DNA of 8,905 bases from an uncultured Bacilli bacterium. Its GTDB lineage: Bacteria > Bacillota_I > Bacilli_A > RF39 > UBA660. The stretch covers positions 1-8,905 of the forward strand of contig CANRMU010000031.1 in the NCBI GenBank assembly GCA_947631895.1, given 5' to 3'. A program made the position numbers and the translations under genes. Numbering within the stretch: the stretch's first letter is position 1; each line of letters starts with the position of its first letter. This document shows positions 1-5,713 of this stretch, piece after piece. The notes beneath the pieces were generated by a model. That model worked only from the letters and a program-made list of their open reading frames with translations, made no database searches and was not told the DNA's origin.

Positions 1-1
1 T

Positions 2-7
2 TATAAT
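2..7 (+). promoter_or_regulatory. Possible -10 hexamer upstream of ruvA
   Basis: A perfect TATAAT lies 15 nt upstream of the ruvA start codon. The matching -35 would be outside the window, so the promoter cannot be confirmed. A start about 7 nt downstream would fall on or beside the GGTGG ribosome binding site at 14-18, leaving an unusually short leader. In this AT-rich DNA the hexamer could be chance, or part of the end of an upstream gene. Confidence 0.2.
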
Positions 8-22
8 GTTAATGGTGGTTAT

Positions 23-577
23 ATGTATAGTTATATGATAGGTAAAGTAACTGGTTATGAAAGTAATTCAATTTTTTTAGAAGTAAATAATATTGGTTAT
101 CATATTTATGTTGCTAATCCTTTTAGTTTTAATACTGATGGTGATGTAAAAGTATTTATTTATCATCATATTAGAGAAGATGAACAAGCTTTTTATGGAT
201 TTAATACTTTAGAAGAAAAAGAATTGTTTTTACGTTTAATAAGTGTTAAAGGTGTTGGGCCTAAACTTGTTATGCCGATGCTTGCTACTGGTAGTGTTAA
301 AGGAATTATTGATGCTATTGATAGAGAAAATATTTTATATTTAAAGAAATTTCCGAAAGTAGGAGATAAAGTAGCTAGACAAATTATTCTTGATTTAAAG
401 GGTAAATTGATGAGTAATGAAGAAATTGAAAATAATTCGGTTAATGAAGAATTAGCAAGTGTATTAGAAGGTTTAGGATATAAGATGATTGATATTAAAA
501 AAATTATACCTAATATTGATGGGAGTTTACCTATTGAGATTCAAGTAAAAGAAGCATTAAAATTATTATTAAAGTAA
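23..577 (+). CDS. ruvA: Holliday junction branch migration complex subunit RuvA
   Basis: RuvA binds the four-way Holliday junction as a tetramer and loads RuvB motors for branch migration in recombinational repair. The 184-residue protein is slightly short for the family (about 190-205) but has all three domains. The N-terminal OB-fold (about 1-65) includes the acidic pin residues E52 and D53 in HIREDEQAFYGF. Two helix-hairpin-helix motifs follow (VKGVGPK at 75-81 and FPKVGDKVARQIILDLKGKL at 110-129), then a C-terminal RuvB-contacting domain (about 140-184). The start at 23 is chosen because GGTGG lies at 14-18, 4 nt upstream. The frame is open to the window edge but shows no better start, and the methionine at residue 5 is a weaker alternative. 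It is the first gene of the visible operon, 14 nt before ruvB. Confidence 0.96.
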   Translation: MYSYMIGKVTGYESNSIFLEVNNIGYHIYVANPFSFNTDGDVKVFIYHHIREDEQAFYGFNTLEEKELFLRLISVKGVGPKLVMPMLATGSVKGIIDAIDRENILYLKKFPKVGDKVARQIILDLKGKLMSNEEIENNSVNEELASVLEGLGYKMIDIKKIIPNIDGSLPIEIQVKEALKLLLK

Positions 578-591
578 GGAGGTTTGATTTA

Positions 592-1596
592 ATGGATGAT
601 CGCATTGTTGATGCTGAAGAACAAAGTGTTGATGTTTTTGAAAATAATATTAGACCCCAAAGTTTAAAAGAATATGTGGGTCAAAAAGAAATAACGGATA
701 ATTTAAAAGTATTTATTGAAGCTGCTAAAATTAGAAATGAACCTTTAGATCATGTTTTATTATATGGTCCACCAGGACTTGGAAAAACAACTTTATCACA
801 TATTATTGCTAATGAACTAGGAGTAAATATTAAAACAGCTTCAGGTCCATCTATTGAAAAAAGTGGGGATTTGGCAGCTATTTTGTCAACTTTGGAACCA
901 GGAGATGTATTATTTATTGATGAAATTCATCGGATGCCTAAATTTATTGAAGAAATATTATATCCAGCGATGGAAGATTTTGAAATCGATTTAGTATTAA
1001 ATACAGATGGTAAATCAAGAACGATTAAAATTGATTTACCACCATTTACTTTAGTTGGAGCAACAACAAGAGCAGGAGATATTTCAAGTCCTTTAAGAGA
1101 TCGGTTTGGAATTGTTTCAAAATTAAATTATTATAGTGAAGATGAGTTATTAAAAATTATTTTAAGAACTAGTAGGGTACTTGATATGCCAATTAAAAAA
1201 GAAGCAGCAAGATTAATTGCTAAAAGATGCCGTAAAACACCAAGAATAGCTAATAGGTTATTTAAAAGAGTTAGAGATTTTGCATTAGTAAAAAATGTTT
1301 ATGAAATTGATGAAGAATTAACAGAAGATTCTTTAAAACGTTTAAAAGTTGATGAATATGGTCTTGATTCAATTGATATTGAATATTTAACTAGTTTAAT
1401 TACGAAGTTTAATGGGGGACCTGTTGGAGTTGAGACTATTGCTACAAGTATTGGGGAAGAAGCATCAACAATTGAAGATGTCGTAGAGCCATTCCTAATG
1501 CAAGAAGGTTTTATTAAAAGAACCCCAAGAGGAAGAGTTGCAACCGAAAAAAGCTATGAGCATTTAAAGATTGCTCATAATAAAAGTTTATTTTAG
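592..1596 (+). CDS. ruvB: Holliday junction branch migration ATPase RuvB
   Basis: RuvB is the hexameric AAA+ motor that pulls DNA through the RuvA-junction complex, driving branch migration. The 334-residue length is typical. Visible motifs are the N-terminal RPQSLKEYVGQ (21-31), Walker A GPPGLGKT (59-66), Walker B LFIDEIH (107-113, with D110 and E111), sensor 1 GATTR (156-160) and the arginine-finger segment PLRDRFG (167-173). The C-terminal winged helix begins near residue 255 and contains FNGGPVGVETIA and the RTPRGR signature. A full AAGGAGG at 576-582, overlapping the ruvA stop, sets the start. RuvC is not in the window; its gene may lie elsewhere, or another resolvase may act. Confidence 0.98.
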   Translation: MDDRIVDAEEQSVDVFENNIRPQSLKEYVGQKEITDNLKVFIEAAKIRNEPLDHVLLYGPPGLGKTTLSHIIANELGVNIKTASGPSIEKSGDLAAILSTLEPGDVLFIDEIHRMPKFIEEILYPAMEDFEIDLVLNTDGKSRTIKIDLPPFTLVGATTRAGDISSPLRDRFGIVSKLNYYSEDELLKIILRTSRVLDMPIKKEAARLIAKRCRKTPRIANRLFKRVRDFALVKNVYEIDEELTEDSLKRLKVDEYGLDSIDIEYLTSLITKFNGGPVGVETIATSIGEEASTIEDVVEPFLMQEGFIKRTPRGRVATEKSYEHLKIAHNKSLF

Positions 1597-1604
1597 GAGG
1601 AAGT

Positions 1605-2171
1605 ATGGATAAAAATCGTTTAATTATTATTGAAGGACCACAAGGAACAGGAAAAACTACTTTAGCTAATTATTTAAGAGAAAATATTCCTAGTTCTAAT
1701 TTATATCGTTTAAGTGGGCAAAAAGATAAAAGTAAAACTGGTAAATTAATAAGTAAAAAAATGTATTTAGCTTTACTTGCTTATTTAAAACAAATGCAAG
1801 AGATACCGGTTGATATTATTTTTGATCGAACTTTTTTTACGGAAGAAGTTTATGCAAGATTAGGATATAAAGATTATTCTTTTAGTGATGTTTATAATTA
1901 TTTAGTAGATGAATTTACTAAATTAAATTATGATATTTATTTAGTTTTATTATATTTAGAAAATCCTCATATTTTTGAAGAAAGACTTAAAAGAGAGCCT
2001 CATCATACTTATCAATCTTTTAGTGAAGAGAGTAGTACTAAACAACAAGATATGTATAAGACTATTGGTGAAGAATTAAAGAGTACTAATATTAAAGTAT
2101 TAAGACTTGCTATGGATAATTTTGATGAAGCATATAAGAAAATAAATAATGAATTTAAAATACAGAGGTAA
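1605..2171 (+). CDS. Thymidylate-kinase-like P-loop nucleotide/nucleoside kinase
   Basis: This is a 188-residue P-loop kinase of the thymidylate kinase/deoxynucleoside kinase fold, expected to phosphorylate a small substrate in the cytosol using ATP. Walker A is GPQGTGKTT at 11-19. DRTFFTEEVY at 74-83 aligns in spacing with the DR-x3-S/T-x3-Y segment of dTMP kinases. LENPHIFEERLKR (118-130) resembles the LID region, with R127 and R130 as candidate phosphate contacts, and QQxxY at 147-151 matches the helix that follows. It is shorter than standard dTMP kinase (about 205-215 residues), and the GG(R) that normally follows DR...YQ is absent, so the substrate cannot be assigned. Its AGGAGG overlaps the ruvB stop codon, and only 3 nt separate it from queA, so it is co-transcribed. 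I am sure of the fold but not of the substrate. Confidence 0.85.
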   Translation: MDKNRLIIIEGPQGTGKTTLANYLRENIPSSNLYRLSGQKDKSKTGKLISKKMYLALLAYLKQMQEIPVDIIFDRTFFTEEVYARLGYKDYSFSDVYNYLVDEFTKLNYDIYLVLLYLENPHIFEERLKREPHHTYQSFSEESSTKQQDMYKTIGEELKSTNIKVLRLAMDNFDEAYKKINNEFKIQR

Positions 2172-2174
2172 ATT

Positions 2175-3206
2175 ATGAGTACAGAAGATTTTGATTATGA
2201 ATTACCGGAATATTTAATTGCTCAGACGCCTTTAAAGATGCGAAGTGCATCAAAACTTTTAGTTTTAGATAAAGATAGTGGAGTTATTGAACATAAAGTT
2301 TTTACAGATATTAAGTCTTATTTAAAAAAAGGTGATGTTTTAGTTTTAAATAATACTAAAGTTATTCCGGCAAGATTAATTGGGGAAAAAATAGATACTA
2401 AAGCGGTTATTGAGTTATTGCTTTTAAAAGATTTAGGAGATAATACTTGGGAGTGTTTATCAAAACCGTTTAAGAGATTACATGTTGGAACTAAAATTAA
2501 GTTTGGCGATTCTTTAGTTGCCAAAGTTATTGAAAAAAAAGAAGAAGGTATGGTAATTGTTAAATTAATTTATGAGGGAATATTAATGGAAATATTAGAT
2601 AAATTAGGACAAATGCCACTTCCACCTTATATTCATGAACAACTAAAAGAAAAGACCCGTTATCAAACTGTTTATGCCAAAGTATTAGGCAGTGCTGCAG
2701 CTCCTACAGCTGGTCTTCATTTTACGAGAGAATTGCTAGAAGAAATTAAAAAAATGGGTGTTATTATTACTTATGTTACATTACATGTTGGACTTGGAAC
2801 ATTTAGACCAGTAATGGTAAGTGATGTTAAAGAACATGTCATGCATAGTGAATATTATGAAGTAAGTGAAGATGCTGCTAATATTTTAAATAAGGCTAAA
2901 AATGAAGGAAGAAGAATTATTGCTGTTGGTACAACATCAACAAGAACTTTAGAAGCCGTAATGAGTAAATATCATACTTTTAAAGCGGTTAAAGAAAATA
3001 CTAATATCTTTATTTATCCTGGTTATAAATTTCAAGCTATTGATTGTTTAATAACTAATTTTCATTTGCCAAAAAGTACTTTAATAATGCTTGTTAGTGC
3101 TTTTGCTGGTAAAGATAAAATAATGAATGCTTATCAGGAAGCAATTAAATTAGAGTATCGTTTTTTCTCTTTTGGAGATGCAATGTTTATTAAAAGTGAA
3201 AAGTGA
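2175..3206 (+). CDS. queA: S-adenosylmethionine:tRNA ribosyltransferase-isomerase QueA
   Basis: QueA transfers the ribosyl moiety of S-adenosylmethionine to preQ1-modified tRNA (G34 of GUN anticodons) to give epoxyqueuosine. At 343 residues it is full length. Family blocks in order are DFDYELPEYLIAQTPL (5-20), VLNNTKVIPARLIG (57-70), GQMPLPPYI (145-153), GSAAAPTAGLHFT (172-184), LHVGLGTFRPV (203-213), HVMHSEYYEV (221-230), VGTTSTRTLE (251-260), TNFHLPKSTLIMLVSAF (294-310) and the C-terminal YRFFSFGDAMFI (328-339). The AGAGG ribosome binding site (2164-2168) lies inside the end of the kinase gene, 6 nt before ATG. The gene ends in TGA with GAGGAG overlapping it, which shows that TGA terminates here. 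It works one step after Tgt, encoded two genes downstream. Confidence 0.98.
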   Translation: MSTEDFDYELPEYLIAQTPLKMRSASKLLVLDKDSGVIEHKVFTDIKSYLKKGDVLVLNNTKVIPARLIGEKIDTKAVIELLLLKDLGDNTWECLSKPFKRLHVGTKIKFGDSLVAKVIEKKEEGMVIVKLIYEGILMEILDKLGQMPLPPYIHEQLKEKTRYQTVYAKVLGSAAAPTAGLHFTRELLEEIKKMGVIITYVTLHVGLGTFRPVMVSDVKEHVMHSEYYEVSEDAANILNKAKNEGRRIIAVGTTSTRTLEAVMSKYHTFKAVKENTNIFIYPGYKFQAIDCLITNFHLPKSTLIMLVSAFAGKDKIMNAYQEAIKLEYRFFSFGDAMFIKSEK

Positions 3207-3216
3207 GGAGTAAATC

Positions 3217-4197
3217 ATGTTAGTAAAAGAATTAAGAGATGTAATTAAAAAATATGATGAAAAAGATTTAAATGATATTATTGTTGAACTATATAAAAGA
3301 ATACCTAAAAAAGTTAAAGAAGAATATGAAATTGATAATTATTTAATTAACTTAAAAGATGCTAAAAAAATTAAAAAAGAAGAAGAATCTATAAGTTTTG
3401 AATATCTTACTAAAATGGTAAATTATTTTTTAGAATGTGTAGATAATGATTTATATGCTTATCCAAATAAAATAATTAATAAAAAGGAAAGAAGTAAATG
3501 GCGTTTTAAAGTTAAAAAATTTTATAAAGAATTAAATAAGTATCCTGCTAATACTAAAGAAGGTTTAGAAGCAACAACCCTTTTAATTCAATTATTTAAA
3601 AGATTAAGTTATGGATGTATGTATTTAAAATTTAGTAATTGGAATACTTTTGGGGCAATTGGGATTGACCAATCAATGTATTATGACAATATTATTAAAA
3701 GATTATTTACAAATTCATATAATGAAACAAATATAAATTTATGTATTTCTTTATTAGATGTATATAAAGATCCAAATGAATTAAGTACATTTATGTATGA
3801 TGTATTTATTAGTAATTTAGAGTCAAGAGAAAAGAAAGAACAAGCTATACCTTTGTTAAAAAATAAAATTAATGAATTAAAAGAAAAATTAAAAGAAAAG
3901 AAAAAAAATGATAATGAATTTTATATAGGAAATAATATTAATGATACGGTATATGCTATTACAAATATTTATTTTACTTTAGATGAATTTGAAAAAGGGA
4001 TAGAATATTTTCAAAAAAATTATCTAGAAAAAAGTTTTGAAGTTAAAGAATTTATTTTATTAGAAGAAATTGAAACGTATCATCGTTATGATGTATGGAT
4101 AAATGAATATGAATCTCATCAAATTTTATATCGAGAATCTTTAGTAGAAAAATATCGAAAATTTAAAAATATTAAAGAGATTGAAATAAAAAAATAG
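3217..4197 (+). CDS. Unrecognised charged, helix-rich cytosolic protein between queA and tgt
   Basis: I do not recognise this 326-residue protein. It is very rich in Lys and Glu, has no signal peptide or membrane segment, and looks almost wholly alpha-helical. The N-terminal part (1-35) reads as two short amphipathic helices with the segment LNDIIVELYKRIPKKVKEEY. The middle (about 60-200) is the least charged and most likely folded core, including SYGCMYLKFSNWNTFGAIGIDQSMYY (131-156) with conspicuous aromatic residues. Residues 203-232 are a probable Lys/Glu coiled coil. The C-terminal part (235-326) has TPR-like helix pairs such as DEFEKGIEYFQKNYLEK, without a clean TPR consensus. Placement is firm: GAGGAG at 3205-3210, 10 nt after queA, 12 nt before tgt, same strand and codon use. 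Its job may relate to tRNA modification or be unrelated; nothing in the sequence decides it. Confidence 0.85.
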   Translation: MLVKELRDVIKKYDEKDLNDIIVELYKRIPKKVKEEYEIDNYLINLKDAKKIKKEEESISFEYLTKMVNYFLECVDNDLYAYPNKIINKKERSKWRFKVKKFYKELNKYPANTKEGLEATTLLIQLFKRLSYGCMYLKFSNWNTFGAIGIDQSMYYDNIIKRLFTNSYNETNINLCISLLDVYKDPNELSTFMYDVFISNLESREKKEQAIPLLKNKINELKEKLKEKKKNDNEFYIGNNINDTVYAITNIYFTLDEFEKGIEYFQKNYLEKSFEVKEFILLEEIETYHRYDVWINEYESHQILYRESLVEKYRKFKNIKEIEIKK

Positions 4198-4209
4198 ATA
4201 GGTGATAAA

Positions 4210-5334
4210 ATGAAGTTACAATTTGAACTATTAAAAAAAGAAAAAAATACTAATGCTAGATTAGGAAAAATTATTTATAATGGTAAAGTTTATGAAACCC
4301 CAATGTTCATGCCTGTTGGAACGCAGGGGACGGTTAAAACTTTAAGCCCTGAAGAAATAAAAGAGGTTAAAGCAGGTATTATTTTAGCTAATACTTATCA
4401 TTTGTGGTTAAGACCTGGTGATGATGTGGTAAAGGATGCTGGTGGACTTCATAAATTTATGAATTATGATGGGCCTATTTTAACTGATTCAGGAGGTTTT
4501 CAAGTTTTTTCTTTAGCAAATAAAAAAGATATAACTGAAGAAGGTGTACATTTTAAAAATCAATATAATGGTGATAATTTATTACTTACACCAGAAAAAT
4601 CAATTTTAATTCAAGAAAATTTAGGTAGTGATATCGTTATGAGTTTTGATGAATGTATTGGGTATCCAGCTACTGAAGATTATGTTAAAAATAGTGTAGA
4701 AAGAACCCTTCGTTGGGCTAAAAGAGGCAAAGATGTTTTTAAAGGAAAAGATCAAATTTTATTTGGAATAGTTCAAGGTGGAGTATATCCAGAGTTACGT
4801 CGTCATTGTGCTGAAGAATTAGTTAAAATGAATTTTGATGGTTATAGTATTGGTGGGACAAGTGTTGGAGAAGATAAAAAAACTCAATATCAAATGGTTA
4901 GTGATTCCGTAAAATACTTACCTGAAGATAAATTACGTTATTTAATGGGGGTAGGAGACCCCATTGATTTAGTAGAAAATGTTATTAGAGGAATTGATAT
5001 TTTTGATTGTGTAAGTCCAACAAGATTAGCAAGACATGGTCATGCTTTAACAAAATATGGCAAGATTAATTTAAAAAATGCTAAATATAAAAAAGATTTT
5101 ACACCGATAAGTGATACTTGTGATTGTTATGCTTGTAAAAATTATACTAAAGCTTATATTAAACATTTAATTAATGCTGAAGAAACTTTTGGAGCAAGAC
5201 TTTTATCAATTCATAATATTCGTTATTTAGTAAATTTAATGGAAGAATTAAGATCAGCAATTAAAGAAGATCGAATATTAGAATATAAAAGTGAATTTAT
5301 TAAAAATTATTATGGTGAAGAGTATGAAGAATAG
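4210..5334 (+). CDS. tgt: tRNA-guanine transglycosylase (queuine/preQ1 TGT)
   Basis: Tgt exchanges guanine 34 of tRNAs with GUN anticodons for preQ1, the committing step of bacterial queuosine formation. The 374-residue TIM-barrel enzyme is complete. ANTYHLWLRPG (60-70) and LTDSGGFQVFSL (91-102, with D93) form the base pocket. SFDEC (145-149, D147) supplies base recognition, FGIVQGGVYPELR (185-197) is the conserved loop, and GIDIFDCVSPTR (261-272) carries the catalytic nucleophile D266. The zinc site is C304-x-C306-x2-C309 with H335. The gene starts 4 nt after AGGTGA (4200-4205). Its end overlaps the next gene by 11 nt, suggesting translational coupling. No preQ1 riboswitch is present in the window, and no preQ1 synthesis gene (queC, queD, queE, queF) is here, so preQ1 comes from another locus or from salvage. 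Confidence 0.98.
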   Translation: MKLQFELLKKEKNTNARLGKIIYNGKVYETPMFMPVGTQGTVKTLSPEEIKEVKAGIILANTYHLWLRPGDDVVKDAGGLHKFMNYDGPILTDSGGFQVFSLANKKDITEEGVHFKNQYNGDNLLLTPEKSILIQENLGSDIVMSFDECIGYPATEDYVKNSVERTLRWAKRGKDVFKGKDQILFGIVQGGVYPELRRHCAEELVKMNFDGYSIGGTSVGEDKKTQYQMVSDSVKYLPEDKLRYLMGVGDPIDLVENVIRGIDIFDCVSPTRLARHGHALTKYGKINLKNAKYKKDFTPISDTCDCYACKNYTKAYIKHLINAEETFGARLLSIHNIRYLVNLMEELRSAIKEDRILEYKSEFIKNYYGEEYEE

Positions 5335-5626
5335 AACTATTATTTTAATAACTATTTTAACAATAATTATATCTATTTGTATGGCAACTGTTTGGAAAGT
5401 AAATAAAAGACATGAAGAAAGAGAAGTTTTAGTTGTAGAAAAAAGAATTATTGAAGGAGCTATAGAATGTTTTAATAAAGATGATTGTGAAGGAGATAAA
5501 GTAACATTAGATACATTAATAAAAAAAGGATATGCTAAAAAAGAAATAAATCCTTTAACTAAGACTTATTATAATTTAGAAAGTTATGTAATTAAAAATG
5601 AAAATTATGAATTTATTGAAATCTAA
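5324..5626 (+). CDS. Small single-pass membrane protein, possibly pseudopilin-like
   Basis: This is a 100-residue protein with a hydrophobic segment at about 5-24 and a mostly charged, probably extracytoplasmic domain. The domain has an amphipathic helix (VEKRIIEGAIECF, 38-50), a cysteine pair C49/C55, and a Tyr-rich end with LIKKGYAKKEINPLTKTYYN (65-84). A membrane helix running into an amphipathic helix and a short globular tail recalls minor pilins/pseudopilins, but the prepilin peptidase motif (G-F-T-L-x-E) is absent, so the family is unproven. I chose ATG 5324 because GGTGA at 5314-5318 precedes it and the hydrophobic segment then starts at once. In-frame ATGs at 5291 and 5312 would add residues that only overlap tgt. 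It overlaps tgt by 11 nt and is the last gene of the operon. It sits where yajC often lies but lacks the YajC signatures. Confidence 0.75.
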   Translation: MKNRTIILITILTIIISICMATVWKVNKRHEEREVLVVEKRIIEGAIECFNKDDCEGDKVTLDTLIKKGYAKKEINPLTKTYYNLESYVIKNENYEFIEI

Positions 5627-5651
5627 CTTACCTGTTTAAGTTAGAATTTTT
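5622..5651 (+). terminator. Rho-independent terminator ending the ruvA-tgt operon
   Basis: A perfect 9-bp stem, TCTAACTTA (5622-5630) with TAAGTTAGA (5637-5645), closes a 6-nt loop and is followed by ATTTTT. The stem has only two G-C pairs, so it is modest in strength, as expected in AT-rich DNA. The left arm contains the stop codon of the small membrane protein gene (5624-5626). A new promoter starts 5 nt after the T-run, which supports a real transcription boundary. Confidence 0.85.
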
Positions 5652-5655
5652 GCTA

Positions 5656-5684
5656 TTGATAAATAAATTAAAGTTTAGTATAAT
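5656..5684 (+). promoter_or_regulatory. Sigma-A type promoter of the duplicated membrane protein gene
   Basis: TTGATA (5656-5661) and a perfect TATAAT (5679-5684) are separated by 17 bp, one mismatch from consensus. Transcription should start near 5691. This leaves a leader of about 20 nt with TAGGAG (5696-5701) as ribosome binding site, 12 nt before ATG 5714, a slightly long spacing. No operator or attenuator is seen, so constitutive expression is likely. Confidence 0.85.
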
Positions 5685-5713
5685 AATTTTTATAGTAGGA
5701 GCGTGTTAAAAAT

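Noticed and set aside
2318..2524. Open frame of 68 codons on the minus strand inside queA
   Set aside because: It lies wholly within a well-supported queA reading frame, has no ribosome binding site, and its product resembles no family; it is a shadow frame.
3217..4197. Assigning the orphan protein as a TPR protein
   Set aside because: Helix pairs are suggested, but I could not find the TPR consensus spacing of W/G/Y/A/P residues, so no family name is given.
5291..5323. Upstream in-frame starts (ATG 5291 and 5312) for the small membrane protein
   Set aside because: They only extend the overlap with tgt and place extra residues before a membrane segment that begins naturally after ATG 5324, which has GGTGA at suitable spacing.
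5324..5626. Identity as YajC, from its place after tgt
   Set aside because: It lacks the RPQxKR segment after the membrane helix and the GDxVxTxGGIxGxV block of YajC.
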